Assembly (NCBI GenBank): GCA_047722935.1
Contig: JBDNZS010000008.1
Location: 1-64,000, forward strand
Source of the DNA: Ethanoligenens sp047722935
GTDB taxonomy: Bacteria > Bacillota > Clostridia > Oscillospirales > Ethanoligenentaceae
Direction: 5' to 3'
DNA: 64,000 nucleotides
The position numbers and the translations under genes are program-made. Shown one piece after another: positions 7,749 to 15,114 of the stretch. Numbering within the stretch: position 1 is the first letter of the stretch; every line of letters begins with the position of its first letter. The notes beneath the pieces were generated by a model. That model was not told where the DNA came from. It made no database searches and worked only from the letters and a program-made list of their open reading frames with translations.

Positions 7749-7771
7749 GTAAATCTATTGGAGGGACCATC

Positions 7772-8278
7772 ATGCAGGAACTGAAAAAAGTGGCTGTTAT
7801 AATGGGCAGCGACAGCGACCTGCCCGTGGTGAAAGGCTGTCTCACCACGCTCAAGGAGTTTGACATTCCATTCGAGGTGCATGTCTGTTCGGCGCACCGG
7901 ACACCCGGTAAGGCGGCGGCTTTTGCGAAAAGCGCGGCGGACAACGGTTTTGGGGTAATCATCGCGGCGGCTGGCATGGCCGCACACTTAGCCGGGGCGC
8001 TTGCGGCACAGAGTGTTCTGCCGGTCATCGGTATCCCGGTGAAATCGGCCGCACTCGAGGGGATGGACGCGCTGCTTTCCACCGTACAGATGCCGTCCGG
8101 CATTCCGGTGGCGACCGTCGCAATTAACGGCGCGAAAAATGCCGCGTTTCTTGCCATCCAGATATTGGCGCTGGGCAACACGGGCTTGACACAAAAGCTA
8201 TTGGACTACAAGCAATCCATGGCCGACGGTGTGGAAAAGAAAGACGCAAATTTGCAAGCGGAGGTAGAAAAGCTATGA
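7772..8278 (+). CDS. purE: N5-carboxyaminoimidazole ribonucleotide mutase (PurE class I)
   Basis: A 168-residue class I PurE that converts N5-CAIR to CAIR in purine synthesis. Signature motifs are GSDSDLP (12-18), SAHRTP (40-45) and AAGMAAHLAG, with GIPVKSAALEG later. Class I enzymes usually act with the ATP-dependent PurK, which is not seen in this window. The RBS is TTGGAGGGA. It overlaps purC by four bases, so the two are translationally coupled, and it heads the purE-C-F-M-N-prs unit. Confidence 0.97.
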   Translation: MQELKKVAVIMGSDSDLPVVKGCLTTLKEFDIPFEVHVCSAHRTPGKAAAFAKSAADNGFGVIIAAAGMAAHLAGALAAQSVLPVIGIPVKSAALEGMDALLSTVQMPSGIPVATVAINGAKNAAFLAIQILALGNTGLTQKLLDYKQSMADGVEKKDANLQAEVEKL

Positions 8279-8988
8279 ATAAATTGGATCAAATCTATGA
8301 GGGTAAAGCCAAGAAGGTATATAAAACCGACGACCCGGAGCTGTTTATTGTCGACTACAAGGACGACGCCACCGCTTTCAATGGCAAAAAAAAGGGTACG
8401 ATTGCAGGCAAGGGTGTTATCAACAACCGCGTGACCAATTTTCTGATGGAAAAATTGGAAAAAGAAGCGGGCGTGCCCACCCATTTTGTGAAAGAGCTGT
8501 CCGACCGTGAAACACTGGTCAAAAAAGTGACTATTGTGCCGCTGGAAGTCATCATCCGCAACATCGCCGCCGGTTCCATGTCCAAACGTCTGGGCATCCC
8601 GGAGGGCAAGGTTCTGCCGGTTACGGTGTTGGAATATTCCTACAAAAATGATGATCTGGACGACCCGCTCATCAATGATTACCATGCGTTGGCAATGGGG
8701 CTTGCTACCCGTGAAGAACTGGACATCATTGCCGGTCTGACGTTCAAGGTCAACGACTACTTGAAGAAATTCTTTGCGGGAGTTGGCATCGAGCTGGTGG
8801 ACTTTAAGCTTGAGTTTGGCAAAACAACCGATGGGCAGATCATCCTCGCCGATGAGATCTCGCCGGACACTTGCCGTTTTTGGGACAGCAAAACCCATGA
8901 GAAATTGGACAAAGACCGCTTCCGCCGCGACCTCGGCAATGTCGAAGGCGCGTACCATGAGATTGTGCGCCGTCTGTTTGGCGAATAA
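8275..8988 (+). CDS. purC: SAICAR synthetase
   Basis: A 237-residue phosphoribosylaminoimidazole-succinocarboxamide synthase of normal length. It joins aspartate to CAIR with ATP, the step after PurE. N-terminal IYEGKAKKVY is the ATP-binding loop typical of the family; EVIIRNIAAGS and LADEISPDTCRFWD are the two PROSITE-type motifs. It overlaps the purE stop by four bases. A gap of 145 bases with no clear signal separates it from purF. Confidence 0.97.
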   Translation: MNKLDQIYEGKAKKVYKTDDPELFIVDYKDDATAFNGKKKGTIAGKGVINNRVTNFLMEKLEKEAGVPTHFVKELSDRETLVKKVTIVPLEVIIRNIAAGSMSKRLGIPEGKVLPVTVLEYSYKNDDLDDPLINDYHALAMGLATREELDIIAGLTFKVNDYLKKFFAGVGIELVDFKLEFGKTTDGQIILADEISPDTCRFWDSKTHEKLDKDRFRRDLGNVEGAYHEIVRRLFGE

Positions 8989-9133
8989 GGCAGACATACG
9001 ATACAGGGCGGTTCATCCGTATTGTATCCCGGCAACCGGCCCATACTGTTGATAGGGATGTTTTGTATCCCCGCAGGCAAGTTGTTTCCCTCCGCCGCCA
9101 AGGTGCGGCCGCGGGCGTGAAAGGAGACCCCTC

Positions 9134-10639
9134 ATGCAGGACAAGCCACACGAAGAATGCGGTGTTTTTGGCATTTACGACCACGAAGGTTTGGACGTGG
9201 CCCATATGGCCTATACGGCGCTCTATGCTCTCCAGCACAGGGGACAGGAAAGCTGCGGCATCGCGGTGAACGACGACGGTGTCATGCGTGCGCACAAGGA
9301 CATCGGTCTGGTGCCGGATGTGTTCAGTGAAGCGGAACTGAACAAACTTGGCGCGGGTCAGATGGCAGTGGGGCATGTGCGCTATTCCACCACTGGCGGC
9401 AACACGCGGGAAAATGCGCAGCCGCTGGTGATGAAGTATGCCAAAGGGACCATTGCATTGGCACACAACGGCAACCTTGTCAATTCTTTCGACCTGCGCA
9501 AGGGGTTGGAACAGAACGGCGCCATTTTTCAAAGCACCAACGATACCGAAGTGATGGCCTATATCGTGGCGCAGAAACGTCTTGGCACCCGTTCAATCGA
9601 GCGGGCGTTTCTGGAGGCCATGAAGACCATCCGCGGCGCCTACTCGGTGGTGCTGATGTCTCCGCGCAAATTGATTGCCGCCCGCGACCCACAGGGGTTC
9701 CGTCCGCTCTGTATGGGCCGAATCGGGAAAAGTGTGGTGTTTGCTTCCGAAACCTGCGCGCTCGACGCTATCGGTGCAGACTATGTGCGCGATGTGGAAC
9801 CCGGCGAAATCGTGGTCGCGGAAGGCGAGCAGATTACCAGTATCAAAGACCTGTGCGGGCAAAAGCCTGCGCAGTGTATCTTTGAATTTATCTATTTTGC
9901 GCGGCCGGATTCGTTCATCAATGGGGCCAGCGTCCACCTGACACGTAAAGAAGCCGGGCGATGTCTGGCGGAAGAGTATCCGGTAGAGGCTGACCTGGTG
10001 ATCGGGGTTCCGGATTCCGGCATCGATGCGGCGCTGGGGTATGCCGAGGCATCCGGTATCCCGTACGGGTTGGGCTTTGTCAAGAATCGCTACGTGGGGC
10101 GTACGTTCATCCAGCCCATGCAAAGCCAGCGTACCCGTGCGGTGCGCATCAAGCTCAACGCGCTTAAAAGCGCCGTGGCAGGCAAACGAGTGGTCATGGT
10201 GGATGACTCTATCGTACGCGGTACCACCAGTGCCCGTATCGTCTCACAGCTGCGGGAGGCAGGCGCGGCTGAGGTTCATGTGCGTATTTCTTCGCCGCCG
10301 TTTACGAATCCCTGTTATTTCGGTACGGACATCGACTCGCGCGAAAACCTAATCGCGTGCCGCATGTCTATTCCTGAGATTCAAAAAGCAATTGGTGCGG
10401 ATACGCTGGGCTACCTGCGTGTGGAAGACCTTTCACGCATTGTGCCGGGGATGCGCGACGGCTATTGTGCAGGCTGCTTCACCGGACGGTACGCGATGGA
10501 TGTACCGAATGAAGTACCCAAGGACCGGTTTGAACAAAAATTGAGCGAACAAAAGAATCCAGTGGATTTCAAAATCGTCAAAAATACAGACGGCGCTGCG
10601 GAACCATCCTGTCGTCGCTCTGCCGCCGGAGGTGTGTAA
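9134..10639 (+). CDS. purF: Amidophosphoribosyltransferase
   Basis: A 501-residue first-step enzyme making phosphoribosylamine from PRPP and glutamine. The catalytic Cys9 (EECGVFGI) follows an eight-residue propeptide that must be removed, as in the Bacillus-type enzyme. The glutaminase domain occupies about 9-240. The phosphoribosyltransferase domain follows, with the PRPP loop VVMVDDSIVRGTT near 354. Cysteines in CIFEF, PCYFG and CAGCFTG fit the ligands of the structural [4Fe-4S] cluster, so this is the oxygen-sensitive type. The stop is immediately followed by the purM ATG. Confidence 0.97.
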   Translation: MQDKPHEECGVFGIYDHEGLDVAHMAYTALYALQHRGQESCGIAVNDDGVMRAHKDIGLVPDVFSEAELNKLGAGQMAVGHVRYSTTGGNTRENAQPLVMKYAKGTIALAHNGNLVNSFDLRKGLEQNGAIFQSTNDTEVMAYIVAQKRLGTRSIERAFLEAMKTIRGAYSVVLMSPRKLIAARDPQGFRPLCMGRIGKSVVFASETCALDAIGADYVRDVEPGEIVVAEGEQITSIKDLCGQKPAQCIFEFIYFARPDSFINGASVHLTRKEAGRCLAEEYPVEADLVIGVPDSGIDAALGYAEASGIPYGLGFVKNRYVGRTFIQPMQSQRTRAVRIKLNALKSAVAGKRVVMVDDSIVRGTTSARIVSQLREAGAAEVHVRISSPPFTNPCYFGTDIDSRENLIACRMSIPEIQKAIGADTLGYLRVEDLSRIVPGMRDGYCAGCFTGRYAMDVPNEVPKDRFEQKLSEQKNPVDFKIVKNTDGAAEPSCRRSAAGGV

Positions 10640-11674
10640 ATGAAAAGTTTCAGCGAAAGCTATAAAGCGGCCGGAGTCGATGTGACCGCCGGTTATCAGG
10701 CGGTGGAACTCATGCGTGCGCATGTGGCGCGCACCACTCAACTCGGTGTGTTAGACGGACTAGGCGGTTTTGGCGGCCTTTTCGATCTGGGTGAACTGAA
10801 CCTGCGGCATCCGATTTTGGTTTCTGGCACCGACGGCGTAGGTACCAAGCTCAAGCTGGCTTTCTTGATGGACAAGCATGATACCGTCGGCATCGATTGC
10901 GTGGCGATGTGTGTCAACGATGTGATTTGCGTGGGTGCCAAACCGCTCTTTTTTCTGGATTATATCGCTACCGGAAAGAACAGTCCCCAAAAGATGGCTT
11001 CAATTGTTGGCGGCGTGGCCGAAGGCTGTGTGCAGGCAGGCGCGGCGCTGGTCGGCGGCGAGACCGCAGAAATGCCCGGTTTCTATCCGGCGGATGAGTA
11101 CGACCTTGCGGGTTTCTGCGTGGGTGCGGTGGAAAAAGACGCCATGCTCTCTAAAGACAATGTGAGAGAGGGCGATGTGCTCATCGGCTTTGCATCGAGC
11201 GGCGTACATTCTAACGGCTTTTCGCTCGTGCGCAAGATTTTTGGCATCGACCGCGAAAAACTGGGTATGTATGTTGAGGAACTTTCCGCCACACTGGGGG
11301 AGACATTGCTCACTCCCACGAAGATCTATGTCAAACCGCTGCTTGCCTTGCTTTCGGCAGTGTCGGTGCATGGCGTATCCCATATTACCGGCGGAGGATT
11401 TTACGAGAATGTTCCCCGGATGCTCCCAAAGGGTTTGCAGGCAGTTATCCATAAGGGGACGTTTCCTGTGCCGCCGGTGTTTTCGGTTATCGCGGAAACG
11501 GGTCATATTCCGGAGCGCGACATGTTTAATACATTCAATATGGGGCTGGGCATGATGGCGGCAGTGCCCGCCGAACAGGCTGATGAGGCGCTTCGTGTGC
11601 TGAAAGAGGCAGGAGAGACGGCTTATTTGGTAGGCGAAGTTGCCAAAGGCGACGACGGAGTGGTTGTATGCTGA
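10640..11674 (+). CDS. purM: AIR synthetase (FGAM cyclo-ligase)
   Basis: A 344-residue phosphoribosylformylglycinamidine cyclo-ligase that closes the imidazole ring to give AIR. Family motifs are LVSGTDGVGTKLKLA, the metal/ATP segment VGGETAEMPGFY, GFASSGVHSNGFSLVRK and HITGGGFYENVPRMLP. The ATG directly abuts the purF stop, with its ribosome site inside purF (CCGGAGGTG), and the gene overlaps purN by seven bases. This shows tight coupling in the operon. Confidence 0.97.
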   Translation: MKSFSESYKAAGVDVTAGYQAVELMRAHVARTTQLGVLDGLGGFGGLFDLGELNLRHPILVSGTDGVGTKLKLAFLMDKHDTVGIDCVAMCVNDVICVGAKPLFFLDYIATGKNSPQKMASIVGGVAEGCVQAGAALVGGETAEMPGFYPADEYDLAGFCVGAVEKDAMLSKDNVREGDVLIGFASSGVHSNGFSLVRKIFGIDREKLGMYVEELSATLGETLLTPTKIYVKPLLALLSAVSVHGVSHITGGGFYENVPRMLPKGLQAVIHKGTFPVPPVFSVIAETGHIPERDMFNTFNMGLGMMAAVPAEQADEALRVLKEAGETAYLVGEVAKGDDGVVVC

Positions 11675-12309
11675 ATATCGCGGTGCTGGTCTCGGGCGGC
11701 GGCACCAATTTGCAGGCGCTTATCAATGCGATGGAAGCCGGCAAAATCAACGGGCGAATCACCATGGTGATTTCCAGCAAGCCCGGTGTGTTTGCGCTGG
11801 AGCGTGCCGAAAAGCATGGTATTCCGGCCTGCGTGGTACGCCGGAAAGATTATGCGAGCGACGATATGTTTGAGCAGGCGCTGCTTGCGGCACTGGGGGA
11901 GGCAAAGGCCGACCTGGTGGTGTTGGCGGGATATCTGTCTATCCTCGGAAAAAAGGTCACCGACGCCTATCGCGGGCGGATGATGAACATTCACCCATCG
12001 CTCATCCCCGCGTTTTGCGGGCCGGGATATTATGGGCTGCGCGTGCATGAAAAGGCCTTAGCATATGGGGTGAAAGTTACCGGCGCGACGGTGCATTTTG
12101 TCAATGAGGTGACCGACGGCGGCGCGATTATTTTACAAAAGGCAGTGGAAGTACTGCAGGAAGATACAGCGGAAACATTGCAGCAGCGTGTGATGCAGCA
12201 GGCGGAATGGGACATTCTGCCGCGCGCGGTGGCATTGTTTTGCGACGGACGGTTGGAATGGACAGAAGCAGGCAAAGTGATCATCAACAAACAGGGGGAG
12301 CGGCAATGA
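11668..12309 (+). CDS. purN: GAR transformylase (10-formyl-THF dependent)
   Basis: A 213-residue phosphoribosylglycinamide formyltransferase. The N-terminal fold begins IAVLVSGGGTNLQALI. The catalytic motif MNIHPSLIPAF supplies the conserved Asn and His, and the later HFVNEVTDGGAII contains the conserved Asp. It uses 10-formyl-tetrahydrofolate, the cofactor pool the downstream ZTP riboswitch unit also reports on. It overlaps both purM and the downstream PRPP synthetase-like gene by a few bases. Confidence 0.96.
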   Translation: MLNIAVLVSGGGTNLQALINAMEAGKINGRITMVISSKPGVFALERAEKHGIPACVVRRKDYASDDMFEQALLAALGEAKADLVVLAGYLSILGKKVTDAYRGRMMNIHPSLIPAFCGPGYYGLRVHEKALAYGVKVTGATVHFVNEVTDGGAIILQKAVEVLQEDTAETLQQRVMQQAEWDILPRAVALFCDGRLEWTEAGKVIINKQGERQ

Positions 12310-13469
12310 GCGGAGACGAACTCAAAGTACCCATGCCGGTAGGTGATTTGGGGATCATCGGCATGACCGGCTGCGAGGATACGTTGGCTGAGGTCAACGA
12401 CTGGCTGGTGCAGTGGCGCGGCAGCCGCAACGAAAACGGCTTTAAGATCAATGTGGAGTGCCCGCGTTTCGGCACAGGCGAAGGCAAAAGCATCATTCAC
12501 CAGTCTGTGCGCGGACACGACCTGTTCATTATCACGGATATGTTCAATTACGGCGTCACCTATGATATGTACGACATGCAGGTGCCCATGAGTCCGGATG
12601 ACCATTTTCAGGATCTTACCCGCATCATCGCGGCGGCGGGCGGCAAGGCCCGCCGTATCAATGTCATCATGCCCATGCTCTATGAGGGTCGCCAGCATCG
12701 GCGTACCTCGCGGGAGTCGTTGGACTGTGCGGTCATGTTGCAGCAGCTGCAACAGCTGGGCGTGGAGAACATCATTACATTTGATGCGCATGATCCGCGT
12801 GTGCAGAATTCCATTCCGCTGATTGGCTTTGAGAACATCCATCCTACTTATCAGATGCTCAAAGCATTGGTGCGGGAGGAACCGGATATTCATATCGACC
12901 GTACACACACCGCAGTCATCTCACCGGATGAGGGCGGTCTGAACCGATGCATCTACTATTCGTCCGTGCTGGAATTGGAACTCGGCATGTTCTATAAACG
13001 CCGCGACTATACACGCATTGTCGGCGGGCGCAACCCCATTCTCAGCCACGAATACCTCGGCGGCAATCTGGAGGGGAAAGATGTCATTTTGGTGGACGAC
13101 ATTATTTCCTCCGGTGATTCCATGCTGGATATCGCCGAGCAGCTCCGGGAGAAAAAAGTGGGGCGCATCTTTATGTTTTCAAGCTTTGGGCTGTTCTGCA
13201 ACGGCTTGAAGAAATTTGACGATGCCTATGCGGCAGGTCTGTTTGACAGGGCCTTTACCACCAATCTCGTCTATCGCACAGAGGCGCTCAAAGCACGTCC
13301 GTGGTATGCCGAAGTGGATATGGCGAAATACATTGCACTTGTGATTGATACCTTGAATTTCGACCGTTCCATGTCCGAACTGCTCAACCCGGTGGGGCGT
13401 ATCCATCGGTTGATGAACAGGTTGGAACAATCGCATCGCGAAAAAGAAAAAGGGCAGTCACTGGTGTGA
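12306..13469 (+). CDS. prs: Ribose-phosphate pyrophosphokinase, divergent long form
   Basis: 387 residues against about 315 for classical PRPP synthetase. The core is recognisable: the ATP-binding arginine motif reads EGRQHRRTSRE (near 128-138) where ordinary Prs has ARQDRK, then ITFDAHDPRVQNS. The PRPP-binding loop is VILVDDIISSGDSM (Asp264-265). An N-terminal extension of about 45 residues and a C-terminal tail account for the extra length. It overlaps purN by four bases and ends the operon, supplying PurF's substrate PRPP. It could have altered regulation or, less likely, another phosphoribosyl function. The ATG after GGGGGAGCGGCA was chosen over an upstream one inside purN. Confidence 0.85.
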   Translation: MSGDELKVPMPVGDLGIIGMTGCEDTLAEVNDWLVQWRGSRNENGFKINVECPRFGTGEGKSIIHQSVRGHDLFIITDMFNYGVTYDMYDMQVPMSPDDHFQDLTRIIAAAGGKARRINVIMPMLYEGRQHRRTSRESLDCAVMLQQLQQLGVENIITFDAHDPRVQNSIPLIGFENIHPTYQMLKALVREEPDIHIDRTHTAVISPDEGGLNRCIYYSSVLELELGMFYKRRDYTRIVGGRNPILSHEYLGGNLEGKDVILVDDIISSGDSMLDIAEQLREKKVGRIFMFSSFGLFCNGLKKFDDAYAAGLFDRAFTTNLVYRTEALKARPWYAEVDMAKYIALVIDTLNFDRSMSELLNPVGRIHRLMNRLEQSHREKEKGQSLV

Positions 13470-13505
13470 CCTTTCATACATAGATGGCGGAAACGCGCAG
13501 ATGTA

Positions 13506-13544
13506 AAAACGGCGTGCGGGATAAAACCCGTACGCCGTTTTTGT
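13506..13544 (+). terminator. Terminator of the purE operon
   Basis: The stem AACGGCGTGCGGG / CCCGTACGCCGTT (one G-T pair) is followed by TTTTT, about 40 bases after the prs-like stop codon. Confidence 0.9.
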
Positions 13545-13633
13545 CTATCAGAGGCCTTTTGTGGTTAATGCGCGGCAGCATTTGCATGAGGTACCGCTGC
13601 TTACAGCAACTGGGGGAAAGAATTTCTGTGGGG

Positions 13634-13834
13634 TTAACCCTCTTTGCTGCGGTGTTTTCTGCGCTCTTTTACCGCTTCATGCAGCAGGTACTCCATCTGC
13701 CCATTGACAGAGCGAAATTCATCCTCCGCCCATGCCGCAATCTCCTCCCATAGGTCGCCGTCTATTCGCAGCAGCACGGATTTTTTGGGCTTTTTAGGGG
13801 TGTTTCCCGTGCCGCCCGCAGATTGCCGCTCCAT
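13634..13834 (-). CDS. Small ribbon-helix-helix (Arc-like) protein
   Basis: 66 residues. The segment KKSVLLRIDGDLWEEIAAWA followed by EDEFRSVNGQMEYLLHEAV (about 19-57) reads as a beta strand and two helices of the Arc/MetJ ribbon-helix-helix fold, here probably a DNA-binding or protein-pairing module. Its ATG shares one base with the stop codon of the SPFH gene upstream (TGATG), so the two are coupled. Such small proteins are often seen next to this type of SPFH gene. Function is unknown. Confidence 0.75.
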   Translation of the reverse strand: MERQSAGGTGNTPKKPKKSVLLRIDGDLWEEIAAWAEDEFRSVNGQMEYLLHEAVKERRKHRSKEG

Positions 13835-14727
13835 CAGTGATACAGCGTTCCCGCGTTTACAATGGGCGAAGCGGCCTTTTCTGCGCAGAGTACGACCAGC
13901 AGATTGGAGACCATGGCGGCTTTCCGCTCTTCATCCAACTCAACCACCCCTTTTTCTCCCAATCGGTCGATGGCCATTTGTACCATGCCTACCGCGCCCT
14001 CCACTATCATCTGCCGGGCGGCGATCACTGCCGAAGCCTGCTGCCGTTGGAGCATGACAGCGGCAATCTCCGGCGCGTAAGCCAGATGGGAAATGCGGGC
14101 TTCCTCGATGAGGATACCTGCTTTATCTGTTCGTTCCTGCAATTCGGCTTTCAGCGCTTGTGCGACCTCTTCGGTGTTGCCGCGCAGAGTCTTGGTCTGC
14201 TCACTCTCGCTGACATCATAGGGGTACAGGTTTGCCAGATGCCGCACAGCGGATTCGCTTTGCACCTTAACAAACGCCTCAAAATTTTCGACATCGAACG
14301 ATGCTTTGAACGTGTCTCCGATGTTCCAAACGACGACAGCGGCAATTTCAATCGGGTTACCTGCGGCGTCGTTGACCTTGAGATTTTCACCGTTTAGACT
14401 GCGCGCGCGCAGCGACAATTTTTTCTTGGAGTAGAAAGGATTGGTCCAAAGCAGGCCTTTCTGGTGGGACGTGCCTTTGTAATCTCCGAACAGACTCAAA
14501 ACAGCAGCTTGGTTGGGCGATAGATTGAAAAATCCGCAGCTGATGATGATAAATACGATGAGCAGCACAACGCCTACCCCGACCAGCAGACCGCTCAGCT
14601 GATTGCTCAGTGCAACTGCGAGGACAAACAGCAGGATGGACACAATCAGACTCACGATGGAAAGGAACAGCATCGCAAAGCCGGAAGCGGCATGGAGTTC
14701 TCTTTCTTGTATTGGCTTTTCAGACAT
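13834..14727 (-). CDS. SPFH-domain membrane protein, second type
   Basis: 297 residues with two hydrophobic segments (about 15-40 and 43-65), then an SPFH domain (FNLSPNQAAVLSLFGDYKGT to about 200) and a helical C-terminus. It differs from the stomatin-like protein at 6401 in having two N-terminal membrane helices and lacking the alanine/glutamate coiled coil. The ATG behind GAAAGGG was chosen; the longer frame would add 55 residues reading back through the promoter. It lies on the strand opposite the pur genes and shares a transcript with the Arc-like gene. Confidence 0.85.
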   Translation of the reverse strand: MSEKPIQERELHAASGFAMLFLSIVSLIVSILLFVLAVALSNQLSGLLVGVGVVLLIVFIIISCGFFNLSPNQAAVLSLFGDYKGTSHQKGLLWTNPFYSKKKLSLRARSLNGENLKVNDAAGNPIEIAAVVVWNIGDTFKASFDVENFEAFVKVQSESAVRHLANLYPYDVSESEQTKTLRGNTEEVAQALKAELQERTDKAGILIEEARISHLAYAPEIAAVMLQRQQASAVIAARQMIVEGAVGMVQMAIDRLGEKGVVELDEERKAAMVSNLLVVLCAEKAASPIVNAGTLYH

Positions 14728-14788
14728 GAAAAACACCCTTTCACAGTGTTGGTGAATTGTATGAATTTGAAATCGATGCGATATCAAT

Positions 14789-14817
14789 AATATATCATAC
14801 AGCAAGACGTTTGGAAA
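14789..14817 (-). promoter_or_regulatory. Promoter of the SPFH-Arc pair
   Basis: On the minus strand TTTCCA and TATATT are spaced by 17 bases, about 60 bases ahead of the SPFH start. It is divergent from the purH promoter. Confidence 0.55.
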
Positions 14818-14880
14818 GTATTTGCGTGAAAATAATTGTCGTGGCTTTCCAACAAAATACGTGCTGCTGTCCCGAATGGC

Positions 14881-14909
14881 TTGTTTTTTCAATGCCTTTT
14901 TGGTATACT
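14881..14909 (+). promoter_or_regulatory. purH promoter
   Basis: TTGTTT and TATACT are separated by 17 bases. Transcription would begin about 14916, just ahead of the ZTP aptamer. Confidence 0.75.
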
Positions 14910-14920
14910 ATCCTTGAAAA

Positions 14921-15045
14921 GACCGTATGACTGGCGGAAGTGGATAAACCACACGGAGTACGGTTGGGTTACGGGGCTTTTGCCCAATGGTAACGTGAAT
15001 GCCGACCGCCTGGGCGTAGTGTTGAGCTATCCCCGGGCGGTTTTT
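14921..15045 (+). ncRNA. ZTP/ZMP riboswitch (pfl motif) controlling purH
   Basis: The aptamer carries the conserved elements in order: GACCGTA pairing with TACGGTT, TGACTGGCG, a GTGG/ACCAC hairpin, GGAGT, then a linker hairpin and GCCGACCGCCTGGGC. The last element overlaps the 5' arm of a terminator (ACCGCCTGGG with CCCGGGCGGT, then TTTTT). Binding of ZMP/ZTP, which builds up when 10-formyl-folate is short, would block the terminator and switch purH on. This is the expected gene for the class, since PurH consumes ZMP (AICAR). Confidence 0.93.
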
Positions 15046-15114
15046 ATTTGCCTGGTCGTGGGCATGGGGTAGCCACGCGAGGGAACGGTGCTTTGCACAC
15101 GATTGGAGGAAATT

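Noticed and set aside
7565..7771. Purine (guanine/adenine) or PRPP riboswitch before purE
   Set aside because: The conserved loop and junction bases of these aptamers are missing; only the terminator and a short frame are visible.
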